A stretch of DNA of 64,000 nucleotides from Pigmentiphaga humi. GTDB lineage: Bacteria; Pseudomonadota; Gammaproteobacteria; Burkholderiales; Burkholderiaceae_B. The position numbers and the translations under genes were made by a program. The stretch is taken from positions 186,001-250,000 of the forward strand of contig NZ_UWPJ01000008.1 of the NCBI RefSeq assembly GCF_900606115.1, given 5' to 3'. Below the pieces are notes generated by a model that was given only the letters and a program-made list of their open reading frames with translations, ran no database searches and had not been told where the DNA came from. Positions 18,024 through 25,656 of the stretch are shown here, piece after piece (the stretch's first letter is position 1; each line of letters begins with the position of its first letter).

Positions 18024-19019
18024 ATGACCCCCAGCCTCTGTTTCCTCCGGCGCCGCTTCCTGGCGCTGGCAGCCGCCCCGCTCGCCCTGGCCGTCCAGGC
18101 ACAGTTCGCCTTCGCCGCCGACGGCGCGTATCCGAACCGGCCGATCAAGATCATCGTCCCCTATACGCCCGGCACCAGCGCCGACACCTTCGCCCGCATG
18201 CTGTCGGAGCCGCTGGGGCAGCGCCTCGGCCAGACCGTCGTGGTGGAGAACAAGGCGGGCGCGGCAACGGCCATCGGCACGGCCTTCGTGGCCAAGGCGC
18301 CGCCCGACGGCTACACGCTGATGATGTCGCTGAATTCGCACGTCATCACGCCGGCGTCGCGCAAGTCGCCCTACGATCCGGTCAAGGATTTCGACGCCAT
18401 CGGGCAGATCGTCGACGGCCAGCTCGCCGTGCTGGTCCATCCCTCCAATCCGGCCGACACCTTTCCCCAACTGGTCGAGCATCTGCGCAAGCAGGGCGAT
18501 GCGGCGTCGTACAGTTCGCCCGGCACGGGTTCCACCACGCATCTCTACACGCTGGTGCTGCAGGACATGCTGGGCACGAAGATGCGCCACATCCCGGCCA
18601 ACGGCATGAACGTCGCCACCATGGACGTGATGCAGAACAATTCCACGATGATCATCGGAACGGTCGAGAACGCGCGGACGCTGGTGGCGTCCGGCAAGCT
18701 GAAGGCCATCGCGCAGACCGGCAAGACCCCGTCGCCGTCCCTGCCCGGGGTGCCCAGCATCGCCCAGTCCGGCTATCCCGATTTCGACTTCTCGACCTAC
18801 CTCGGCCTGTACGCGCCGGCCGGCACCCCGCGGGAAATCATCCTGCGGCTGAACAAGGAAGTCGGCGCGGTCATGGATACGCCGCAGATGCGCCGCAGCG
18901 CCAGCGAGAAGGGCTACGACGTCGTGCTGACCTCGCCCGAGGCATTCGCCGAGCTGACCCGGCGCGAGTTCGAGCAGTGGAAGCGCGTCATCAAAGATCA
19001 CGGGCTGCAAGCCGATTGA
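18024..19019 (+). CDS. Bug-family periplasmic solute-binding protein
   Basis: A 331-residue Bug receptor with a signal peptide (MTPSLCFLRRRFLALAAAPL, ending near FAFAAD) and the signature YPNRPIKIIVPYTPGTSADT. Further landmarks are KAPPDGYTLMMSLNS, KSPYDPVKDFDAIGQ and MRHIPANGMNVATMDVMQ. The usual 'PYRG' motif is replaced by PANGMN, so its ligand-binding loop differs from the other Bug proteins here. CAGGAGAC precedes the ATG. First gene of an operon with a Rieske oxygenase (15 nt gap) and a class III extradiol enzyme, so the ligand is probably an aromatic acid. Confidence 0.9.
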   Translation: MTPSLCFLRRRFLALAAAPLALAVQAQFAFAADGAYPNRPIKIIVPYTPGTSADTFARMLSEPLGQRLGQTVVVENKAGAATAIGTAFVAKAPPDGYTLMMSLNSHVITPASRKSPYDPVKDFDAIGQIVDGQLAVLVHPSNPADTFPQLVEHLRKQGDAASYSSPGTGSTTHLYTLVLQDMLGTKMRHIPANGMNVATMDVMQNNSTMIIGTVENARTLVASGKLKAIAQTGKTPSPSLPGVPSIAQSGYPDFDFSTYLGLYAPAGTPREIILRLNKEVGAVMDTPQMRRSASEKGYDVVLTSPEAFAELTRREFEQWKRVIKDHGLQAD

Positions 19020-19034
19020 GATGGAGATGCCGAC

Positions 19035-20318
19035 ATGCTGAGCGAAGAAAAGAACCGCGCCCTGACCCAGGTCGGCGCCGATACGCCCGGCGGAGAACTG
19101 CTGCGCCGCTACTGGCACCCGATCGGCGCGGTGGACCAGCTGGCGAGCGATCCAGTCAGGCCGGTGCGCCTGCTGGGCGAAGACCTGGTCCTGTACCGCG
19201 ACCTGGGCGGCAACTACGGGCTATTGGCCCGCCACTGCTCGCATCGCAATGCCGACCTGGCCTACGGCTTCGTCGAAGAACGGGGGCTGCGCTGCAATTA
19301 CCACGGCTGGCAGTTCGACCATGAAGGCAAGGGGGTGCATTTTCCCTACGAGGACATGGTCGATGCGGACAGCAAGCTGCGCAACAAGATCCGCCACACC
19401 GCCTATCCGGTACGGGCCAAGGGCGGCTTGCTCTGGGCCTATCTGGGCCCCCAGCCGGCGCCCGAACTGCCCGACTGGGAGCCGTTCAGCTGGAACAACG
19501 GCTTCGTCCAGATCGTATTCGCCGACGTGCCCTGCAACTGGGTGCAAGCCCAGGAGAATTCGATCGACCCCGTCCATTTCGAGTGGATGCACGCCAACTG
19601 GAGCCGGCGGCTGCGGGGCGACACCGGTCCCTATGCCCCCGCGCACACCAAGCTGCACTTCGAGGAATTCGACTTCGGTTTCGTCTACAAGCGCGTGCGC
19701 GAAGACACCGACGAAAGCCATCCGCTGTGGACGGTTGGACGCGTCTGCCTGTGGCCCCATGGCTTCTTCCTGGGCGACCACTTCGAATGGCGCGTGCCGG
19801 TCGACGACGAAAACACGCTGAGCGTGACCTGGTCTTTCATCCGCGTGCCCAACGAGGCCGAGCCCTACCGGCAAGAAACGATTCCATCCTGGCAAAGCCC
19901 GATCGTCGATGCCAAGACCGGCCGCTGGATCTGCAGCCACGTGATCAACCAGGACATCGTCGCCTGGGTCGGCCAGGGCCGCATCACCAACCGCAGCCAC
20001 GAGAACCTGGGCGCGAGCGACCGCGGCGTGGCATTGATACGCCGCCGCCTGTTCGAGGACATGGACCGGGTCGCCCGGGGCCAGGACCCCAAGGGCGTGA
20101 TCCGCGACCCGGCCCTGAACCGGCGCATCGAATTGCCCATGTCCGAGCGCGAGCTGATGCTCAACGGGATGCCGCTCGAGCAATACGAACGGCATCCGGT
20201 GTGGGGCAAGCATCTGCACCACTTCCCTTTCCATGCCGGGCAGCCCGATCACATCAAGCGTGCCTATGAAGACGCGATGGGCCTGAAGACCGTCGAAGTC
20301 GGCATCGTCAACATCTAG
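19035..20318 (+). CDS. Rieske aromatic ring-hydroxylating oxygenase, alpha subunit
   Basis: A 427-residue oxygenase component expected to hydroxylate or O-demethylate an aromatic acid using O2 and reductant. The Rieske [2Fe-2S] ligands are C-x-H in ARHCSHRNADL and C-x2-H in LRCNYHGWQFD (about residues 69-94). The mononuclear iron His pair is in NSIDPVHFEWMHANW. It resembles phthalate- and vanillate-type oxygenases that work without a beta subunit. No reductase gene is present nearby, so electrons must come from a ferredoxin/reductase encoded elsewhere. Substrate is unknown. Confidence 0.88.
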   Translation: MLSEEKNRALTQVGADTPGGELLRRYWHPIGAVDQLASDPVRPVRLLGEDLVLYRDLGGNYGLLARHCSHRNADLAYGFVEERGLRCNYHGWQFDHEGKGVHFPYEDMVDADSKLRNKIRHTAYPVRAKGGLLWAYLGPQPAPELPDWEPFSWNNGFVQIVFADVPCNWVQAQENSIDPVHFEWMHANWSRRLRGDTGPYAPAHTKLHFEEFDFGFVYKRVREDTDESHPLWTVGRVCLWPHGFFLGDHFEWRVPVDDENTLSVTWSFIRVPNEAEPYRQETIPSWQSPIVDAKTGRWICSHVINQDIVAWVGQGRITNRSHENLGASDRGVALIRRRLFEDMDRVARGQDPKGVIRDPALNRRIELPMSERELMLNGMPLEQYERHPVWGKHLHHFPFHAGQPDHIKRAYEDAMGLKTVEVGIVNI

Positions 20319-20370
20319 CGACGGGACTCAGACATGGCGTCCTGTCATTCCCACTGAACAAAGGAGCAGT

Positions 20371-21378
20371 ATGGCCCGCATAGTATTCGGCCTCGCGACA
20401 TCCCACGGTCCGATGCTGTCCACGCCGCCCGACCTGTGGCGCTTGCGCGCGTCGGCCGACCAGAAGAACCAGGCCCATTGGTACCGCGGCGAATCGCTGG
20501 ACTATGACAGCCTGCTCGCCCGGCGCGCGCCCGGATTCGCCGCGCAGCTCGAACCGGCGGCGCAGCAGTCCAGTTTCGACCGCTGCCAGCGCGCGCTGGA
20601 CCGGCTCGCCGACCGTTTCGCGCAGGCGGCGCCCGACGTCGTGCTCGTCCTCGGCAACGACCAGAGCGAGGTGTTCACGGAAGAACTGGTCCCGGCGTTC
20701 ACCATTTATACCGGCGCCGCGATCGAGAACATTCCGCTCTCCGAAGAAGCGGTCGCGCGGCTGCCGCCCGGCATCGCCATCGCCGAGGAAAGCCATTGCC
20801 CGCCGGGCGGAGCGACCTATGCCGGCGCGCCGGAGCTGGCCGGACACCTGGTGTCCTCGCTGATCGACCAGGAGTTCGACGTCGCCACGTCGACCGGCAT
20901 GCCGCGCAGCCTCAAAGCGCAGGAAGGCATCCCCCACGCGTTCGGCTACATCTACCGGCGCATCATGCGCGACGCGCCTCCGCCCAGCGTGCCGATCTTC
21001 ACCAACGTGGGCGTCGGTCTGAACCGGCCCAGGCTGCGCCGCTGCCTGGCGTTCGGACATGCGCTGAAACGCGCCATCGACATCTTGCCCGCGGATCTGC
21101 GCGTCGCCGTCGTGGCGTCTGGCGGCCTCACCCATTTCTGCGTCGACGAGGAGCTCGACCGGCAGGTGCTCGATGCGCTGATGCGCCGCGACGAGGCCGC
21201 GCTCGCGGCGATCCCGGAAGCCATGTTCAACGGCAATACGGCCGAGATCCGCAGCTGGTACCCGCTTGCCGCCGCGATGCACGACAGCGGCCTGCGCATG
21301 GAGCTGCTGGACTACGTCGCCTGCTACCGTACGCCGGCGGGCACCGGCAGTGCGATGGGCTTTGCCGTCTGGGAATAG
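20371..21378 (+). CDS. Class III extradiol dioxygenase family (LigB-like) protein
   Basis: A 335-residue LigB-superfamily protein, expected to cleave a dihydroxylated ring. Conserved parts are GLATSHGPMLSTPPDLW (metal His near residue 12), VVLVLGNDQSEVF, GIPHAFGYIYRR, VASGGLTHFCVDEELD and the Glu in GNTAEIRSWYPLAA. The position that is His in the LigB motif NDH is Gln here (NDQ), removing one expected iron ligand. The same change occurs in the paralogue at 55601-56542. Good ribosome binding site AAGGAG at 20360-20365. Last gene of the Bug/Rieske operon; the upstream gap is 52 nt. Confidence 0.82.
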   Translation: MARIVFGLATSHGPMLSTPPDLWRLRASADQKNQAHWYRGESLDYDSLLARRAPGFAAQLEPAAQQSSFDRCQRALDRLADRFAQAAPDVVLVLGNDQSEVFTEELVPAFTIYTGAAIENIPLSEEAVARLPPGIAIAEESHCPPGGATYAGAPELAGHLVSSLIDQEFDVATSTGMPRSLKAQEGIPHAFGYIYRRIMRDAPPPSVPIFTNVGVGLNRPRLRRCLAFGHALKRAIDILPADLRVAVVASGGLTHFCVDEELDRQVLDALMRRDEAALAAIPEAMFNGNTAEIRSWYPLAAAMHDSGLRMELLDYVACYRTPAGTGSAMGFAVWE

Positions 21379-21391
21379 AACGAGAGGCGAG

Positions 21392-21413
21392 GCAGGAATC
21401 CGCGGATTCCTGC
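21392..21413. terminator. Hairpin between convergent aromatic operons
   Basis: A perfect 10-bp stem (GCAGGAATCC and its complement) with a 2-nt spacer lies in the 42-nt gap between the extradiol gene stop and the CobW gene stop. It has no T-run; it probably marks transcript ends from both sides. Confidence 0.5.
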
Positions 21414-21420
21414 ACGCGGC

Positions 21421-22452
21421 TTATGCCGTAGAGAAAGGCGGCCGCAGCGCCTGCTCGTCCAGGCCGTCGGTAATGAATACCAGGCGCGAGCTGCGGTCGT
21501 CGTCGGGCCAGCGCTCCATCGGGGTCGGCGGATGGAAAAGATGCTGGACGCCATGAACCGCCAGCGGCCGGTCTTCCCCCGCCACGTTCAGGATGCCTTT
21601 CATGCGCAACAGCCGGGCGCCATGGAAAAAGGCCAGGCCGCCCAGCCAGTCGCATACTTCGTCCCATTCCAGGGGGCGATCGAAGCGCAGGCTGCTGGTG
21701 CGGAAGCGTCCGTCGTGCGCATGTGCGTGCGGGCCGCAGCCGGCGCCGCAGACATGGCCGGTCGGCCCCGCTTGGCATAATCCGCGCAGCATCGCCTCGG
21801 GCTCATCGCCGCTTGCCGCGGAAGGCGTCTGCGCCAGTAGTTCGGCCGCGTCGACCGCACCCTCGCAGACATGCAGCATCCGCGCATGAGGGTTGATCTT
21901 GCGCACGCGCGCCGCCAGGCTCGCCGGCGCGGTGAACGGCGCCAGATCCGTCTTGGTCATGACGACGCAGTCCGCCAGTGCCAACTGGCGCACCGATTCG
22001 ACGTGCGCATCCAGTTGCGACTGCGCGTGCACCGCGTCCAGCGTCGTCCACACGCCGCCCAGCGCGAAGCGTTCGAGCAGGTCGCCATGTTTGAGCAGCA
22101 CCTGCAGCACGGGTCCGGGATCGGCCAGACCCGTGCTTTCGATGATCACGCGCTCGAACGGCGGCACTTCGCCCTGCGCCCGCCGCCGGTCCAGGTCGGC
22201 CAGCGTACGCGCGAGGTCGTCGCGGACGGTGCAGCACATGCAGCCTCCGGGAAGCAGCACGGTTTCGCCGTCCACGGCCTCGACCAGTTCGTGGTCCAGG
22301 CCGATCTCGCCGAATTCGTTGATGACGACCGCGGTGGAGGCCATCGCCGGCTGGCGCAGCAATGCCCTGAGCAGGGTGGTCTTGCCGCTGCCCAGAAAGC
22401 CCGTCAGCAGATAGACGGGCGTCGCGCCGCGCGCGGCGGATGAATGGTCCAC
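21421..22452 (-). CDS. CobW/COG0523 family GTPase (probable metallochaperone)
   Basis: A 343-residue G3E GTPase. The P-loop is YLLTGFLGSGKTTLLRALL, followed by the metal-binding CxCC motif in GGCMCCTVRDDLART and the guanine-specificity-like region CVVMTKTDLAPF. A C-terminal CobW_C domain follows a Cys/His-rich linker (GHVCGAGCGPHAHAHDG). Family members insert Co, Zn or other metals into client enzymes. The GTG at 22452, 14 nt after the upstream stop and preceded by CAGGGGG, is preferred; an ATG at 22530 would overlap the upstream gene. Sharing an operon with a LigJ-like metal enzyme suggests it metallates that enzyme. Confidence 0.85.
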   Translation of the reverse strand: MDHSSAARGATPVYLLTGFLGSGKTTLLRALLRQPAMASTAVVINEFGEIGLDHELVEAVDGETVLLPGGCMCCTVRDDLARTLADLDRRRAQGEVPPFERVIIESTGLADPGPVLQVLLKHGDLLERFALGGVWTTLDAVHAQSQLDAHVESVRQLALADCVVMTKTDLAPFTAPASLAARVRKINPHARMLHVCEGAVDAAELLAQTPSAASGDEPEAMLRGLCQAGPTGHVCGAGCGPHAHAHDGRFRTSSLRFDRPLEWDEVCDWLGGLAFFHGARLLRMKGILNVAGEDRPLAVHGVQHLFHPPTPMERWPDDDRSSRLVFITDGLDEQALRPPFSTA

Positions 22453-22468
22453 GACGGCCCCCTGCGGC

Positions 22469-23479
22469 TCAAGCGGCGGGCAGCCGGAAAACCTTGCGGG
22501 CGTTGCCTTCGAAGATCTTCCCGCGGTCATCGGCCGACAGCCAGTCCAGTCCTTCGATCATGGTCTTCACGTCGTCGAAGGAACGGCCGGTCTTCGGATC
22601 GACGGCGGAACCGACGCCCGGGCACTCGGTGCCGAACAGGCAGCGGTCCACGCCCGCCGTCTTGATCAGCAGGCGCAGGGCTTCTTCCGTATACAGCACC
22701 GTATCGAAATAGAGCTTGGCGAAGCCGTCCGAAAAACGGTTGCCCGTGCCGCGGCGGATCGACGGCGCCTCGAAGCGGCCGAACTGGTAGGGCGCGGCGC
22801 CGCCGCCATGGCTCACCACCACTTTGAGATCGGGGAAGTCCTTGAATACGCTGGAGTTGACCAGCCCCACCACGGCGATGGTTTCTTCGTTCACGAAGTG
22901 CAGCGAGTACGGCACGCGCTCGGACCGCGAGCCGGTCGCGTGGATATGCGCGGGCACGTCGAGTTCGCACAGCTTCTCGTACAGGGGATACCAGTAGCTG
23001 TCGCCCAGCGGCGGCGCCTCGTCCACGCCGTTCTCGAAGGGATCGGGGTTGAGCAGGCAGCCGGCGAAGCCGAGCTCGTTGATGCAGCGCTCGAGCTCGG
23101 GCAGCACATGCGCTATCGGCGCCCCGGCCACCTGGGGCAGCCCGGCAATGCCGGTGAAGGTACCCGGGAAGAGCTTCATCTGGCGATGGATGATGTCGTT
23201 GCACTCCTGCGTGTACCAATCGATGATGCGCGCCGGCTTCTCGGAATGCATCATGTGGAACGGCCGGGGCGACACCAATTGCATATCGGTGCCGTGGTCG
23301 CGGATGTAGTCCAGGTGCCCCTTGGGCCAAGTCTCCGCCTTGTTCGCTGCCAGCCGGATCTCGTCATCGCTGACTTTCACGCCGCCCCGGCCATGGGTGC
23401 CGCGCGATGCCAGCAGCGTCGCCTTGTATGCCCAAAGCTCGGCCGGAGCGCTGACGTGGGCGTGGCAATCGATGATCAT
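22469..23479 (-). CDS. Amidohydrolase-2 family, LigJ-like 4-oxalomesaconate hydratase
   Basis: A 336-residue TIM-barrel metalloenzyme. The N-terminal metal motif is MIIDCHAHVS. LigJ-like segments are LPELERCINELGFAGCLLNP, GDSYWYPLYEKLCELDVPAHIH, VVVSHGGGAAPYQFGRF, CLFGTECPGVGSAVDPKTGR and IFEGNARKVFR. LigJ hydrates 4-oxalomesaconate in the protocatechuate/gallate 4,5-cleavage pathway. With the Rieske and class III extradiol genes facing it, this fits a meta-cleavage route. Assignment is by recognised motif similarity; a decarboxylase of the same family is the alternative. Start is ATG 23479, preceded by GAGGAGACAGGAAAA. Confidence 0.8.
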   Translation of the reverse strand: MIIDCHAHVSAPAELWAYKATLLASRGTHGRGGVKVSDDEIRLAANKAETWPKGHLDYIRDHGTDMQLVSPRPFHMMHSEKPARIIDWYTQECNDIIHRQMKLFPGTFTGIAGLPQVAGAPIAHVLPELERCINELGFAGCLLNPDPFENGVDEAPPLGDSYWYPLYEKLCELDVPAHIHATGSRSERVPYSLHFVNEETIAVVGLVNSSVFKDFPDLKVVVSHGGGAAPYQFGRFEAPSIRRGTGNRFSDGFAKLYFDTVLYTEEALRLLIKTAGVDRCLFGTECPGVGSAVDPKTGRSFDDVKTMIEGLDWLSADDRGKIFEGNARKVFRLPAA

Positions 23480-23511
23480 TTTTCCTGTCTCCTCGAACTA
23501 TCCATTTAACA

Positions 23512-23526
23512 CGCATACAGTATGAG
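23512..23526. promoter_or_regulatory. Probable GntR operator, site 2
   Basis: CGCATACAGTATGAG matches the perfect dyad at 17968-17982 in 13 of 15 positions and keeps the CGCATA-N3-TATG-G layout. It lies 33 nt upstream of the LigJ-like start, inside its probable promoter. Confidence 0.55.
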
Positions 23527-23656
23527 TGAATCAAGCTACTGTCAAGCGTGCCGCCGCGACGCGTGGAATCGTCCTACACTGCCACGGCAACAGAGTTCTC
23601 CAGCCTGGCCCGGCCAAGAGGCGGGCCACGGGGAACAGCAAGGATTCCATCCCACC

Positions 23657-24721
23657 ATGCAGCCTTTCTCCCACCGCATCGCCGAATGGCAGCGCGCCAG
23701 CGGCCGGCACACCCTGCCCTGGCAGAACACCCACGATCCGTACCGCATCTGGCTCTCGGAGATCATGCTCCAGCAGACCCAGGTCGCCACGGTCATCCCG
23801 TACTACACGCGCTTCCTGGCCAGCTTCCCGACCGTCGCCGATCTCGCCGCGGCGGACGAAGAACAAGTCATGGCGCTCTGGGCCGGGCTCGGCTACTACA
23901 CGCGCGCGCGCAATCTGCACGCCTGTGCGCGGCAGGTGGTGTCGGACTGGGGCGGCCGGTTTCCGCCTGCAGCAGCGGATATCAAAACCCTGCCCGGCAT
24001 CGGCCGTTCGACGGCGGCGGCGATCGCCGCGTTTGCCTATGGAGAACGCAGTCCCATCCTGGACGGCAACGTGAAGCGGGTCTTTGCGCGCCATTTCGGC
24101 ATCGAGGGCGACCCGACCAAGCGCGCGGTGGAACAGCGCATGTGGGCCATTGCGCAGGCCGAAGTGCCGGCCGACGGACCGGATGCGGCCGAGCAAATGC
24201 GGCGCTATACGCAAGGGCTGATGGACCTGGGCGCGACGCTGTGCACGCGCGGGGATCCGGCCTGCGGCGCCTGTCCGGTGCGGGCCACCTGCATGGCCCT
24301 GCGCGAAGCGCGCCAGCACGAATTGCCGACGCCGCGCGAACGCAAGGCGGTGCCGCAGCGGCAGACCGGCATGCTGGTGATCGAGAAGAACAGCGAGATC
24401 CTGCTCCAGCGCCGGCCCTCGCCCGGCATCTGGGGCGGCCTGTGGAGCCTGCCCGAATTCGCCGACGGCGACGCCGCGCTGGCCTGCCGGCAACTGGGCA
24501 TAGAAGCCGCCGAGGCCGTCCGCCTGCCCGAGTTCTTGCACACGTTCACGCACTTCAAGCTGCAGATCGCGCCCTGGCACGTACGCGCGGGCGCGCTGGC
24601 GCTGCGCGACGCGCAGGCGCCGCAGGTATGGCTGCCCACCGGCGAAGTGGCACAGGCCGCGCTGCCCGCGCCGGTCAAGAAACTGCTGCAGGGCCTGTTC
24701 GTGCGCGGCACGCTGCTGTAG
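23657..24721 (+). CDS. mutY: A/G-specific adenine glycosylase
   Basis: MutY removes adenine mispaired with 8-oxoguanine. The 354-residue protein has the helix-hairpin-helix (LPGIGRSTAAAIAAFA), the catalytic Asp segment PILDGNVKRVFARHFG, the [4Fe-4S] ligands in CTRGDPACGACPVRATC (C-x6-C-x2-C-x5-C), and a C-terminal NUDIX-like 8-oxoG recognition domain (LQRRPSPGIWGGLWSLPEF). ATG 23657 (MQPFSHRIAEWQ) was chosen because the upstream in-frame extension covers the divergent promoter. With mutM upstream it completes the GO repair pair. Confidence 0.96.
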   Translation: MQPFSHRIAEWQRASGRHTLPWQNTHDPYRIWLSEIMLQQTQVATVIPYYTRFLASFPTVADLAAADEEQVMALWAGLGYYTRARNLHACARQVVSDWGGRFPPAAADIKTLPGIGRSTAAAIAAFAYGERSPILDGNVKRVFARHFGIEGDPTKRAVEQRMWAIAQAEVPADGPDAAEQMRRYTQGLMDLGATLCTRGDPACGACPVRATCMALREARQHELPTPRERKAVPQRQTGMLVIEKNSEILLQRRPSPGIWGGLWSLPEFADGDAALACRQLGIEAAEAVRLPEFLHTFTHFKLQIAPWHVRAGALALRDAQAPQVWLPTGEVAQAALPAPVKKLLQGLFVRGTLL

Positions 24722-24776
24722 CGGCGCCGGCCCCACGAGCGCCTGCTGGTCACTCATCGAGAGCCAGTGCCGCCAC

Positions 24777-25271
24777 CTAAACGTGCTTTCGCGCATCCTT
24801 CAAGAGCAGCACCAACTGACTCTCTTGCGCAAAGGTCGGTTCGAACCCGAATTTGCGATAGAACGCATCCGCCTGCGTGTCGATGGGGTGGGTCAGCAAG
24901 GCGCGTATCCCAGCCCGCTCGGAAATGAAGAGGGTGCGTCGGATGGCATCTTGCAGCATGCCTATCCCGATACCCTGCCCTTGGTAGGCTGTATCGACGG
25001 CCAGCCGGGCTAGCAGTATCACAGGAATGGGATACTGACCCATGCCGCGGCGAACCCGATCCGGCACGTCGCTCGTGTCGACCTGGCCAACCGTCAGACT
25101 GAAATACCCCGCTACACGCCGCTCATCACAAACAACGAAGGTTCTGGCAGAACCACTGCCATGGGCTTGTCGAGCATGGCGCACCAGCCAATCGGTCAAT
25201 GCCGGCTTGCCGCAGTCGAATCCTTCGAGATTGTGATGGGCGTCGAGCGCTGTGGGCGCCGACAGGCTCAT
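24777..25271 (-). CDS. GNAT-family acetyltransferase toxin (type II TA)
   Basis: A GNAT acetyltransferase of the TacT/AtaT kind, 164 residues from 25271 (MSLSAPTALDAHHNLEGFDC). The acetyl-CoA loop is VDTAYQGQGIGIGML (the Q/RxxGxG/A motif), and the C-terminal AFYRKFGFEPT is also typical. Toxins of this group acetylate aminoacyl-tRNAs and block translation. The ATG overlaps the antitoxin stop by four bases (ATGA); an in-frame start four codons earlier at 25283 is possible. Base composition is lower in GC than the flanking core genes. Toxicity here is inferred from family and arrangement. Confidence 0.85.
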   Translation of the reverse strand: MSLSAPTALDAHHNLEGFDCGKPALTDWLVRHARQAHGSGSARTFVVCDERRVAGYFSLTVGQVDTSDVPDRVRRGMGQYPIPVILLARLAVDTAYQGQGIGIGMLQDAIRRTLFISERAGIRALLTHPIDTQADAFYRKFGFEPTFAQESQLVLLLKDARKHV

Positions 25272-25570
25272 CGAGCCTCCCAAGGGGCCTTCCTGGCAAA
25301 GAGCTCGGCCAATCCCGGATTGGGCCGTTCCGGGCGGTCAAGCAATTCCAGCAAAGCTTGGTACTCGGCGCCAGACACCATGAACAGCCGCTGGTCGAGC
25401 AAAGTCTGCTCTGCGGCCCGAGTGGCGGCGTCCAGAATGAATTCGGTCAAGGATTTATGCGCGACATCTGCTGCGCGCCGTAGTACGGCTTCCTGTTCGG
25501 GCGTGGTGCGCAGCCCCAAGCGGGAAGATTTCAGTGCGCTGCCCGGGGAAGATAGAGCATGCGTAGGCAT
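25268..25570 (-). CDS. DUF1778 ribbon-helix-helix antitoxin
   Basis: A 100-residue DUF1778/TacA-type antitoxin. The N-terminal ribbon-helix-helix is SRLGLRTTPEQEAVLRRAAD, followed by HKSLTEFILDAATRAAEQTL. The C-terminal tail (LDRPERPNPGLAELFARKAP) is the part that neutralises the GNAT toxin in this family. It is followed by the acetyltransferase with a 4-nt overlap, the standard antitoxin-first order. It probably represses its own promoter with the toxin. Start is ATG 25570. Confidence 0.85.
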   Translation of the reverse strand: MPTHALSSPGSALKSSRLGLRTTPEQEAVLRRAADVAHKSLTEFILDAATRAAEQTLLDQRLFMVSGAEYQALLELLDRPERPNPGLAELFARKAPWEAR

Positions 25571-25656
25571 GACGTTCGCCTAAAGTTAGTTACGTACGAA
25601 CAATGTTAGCACAAGCGCTCTATGGGCGAGCAAACACCCGAAGTGGCCGGCGGACG

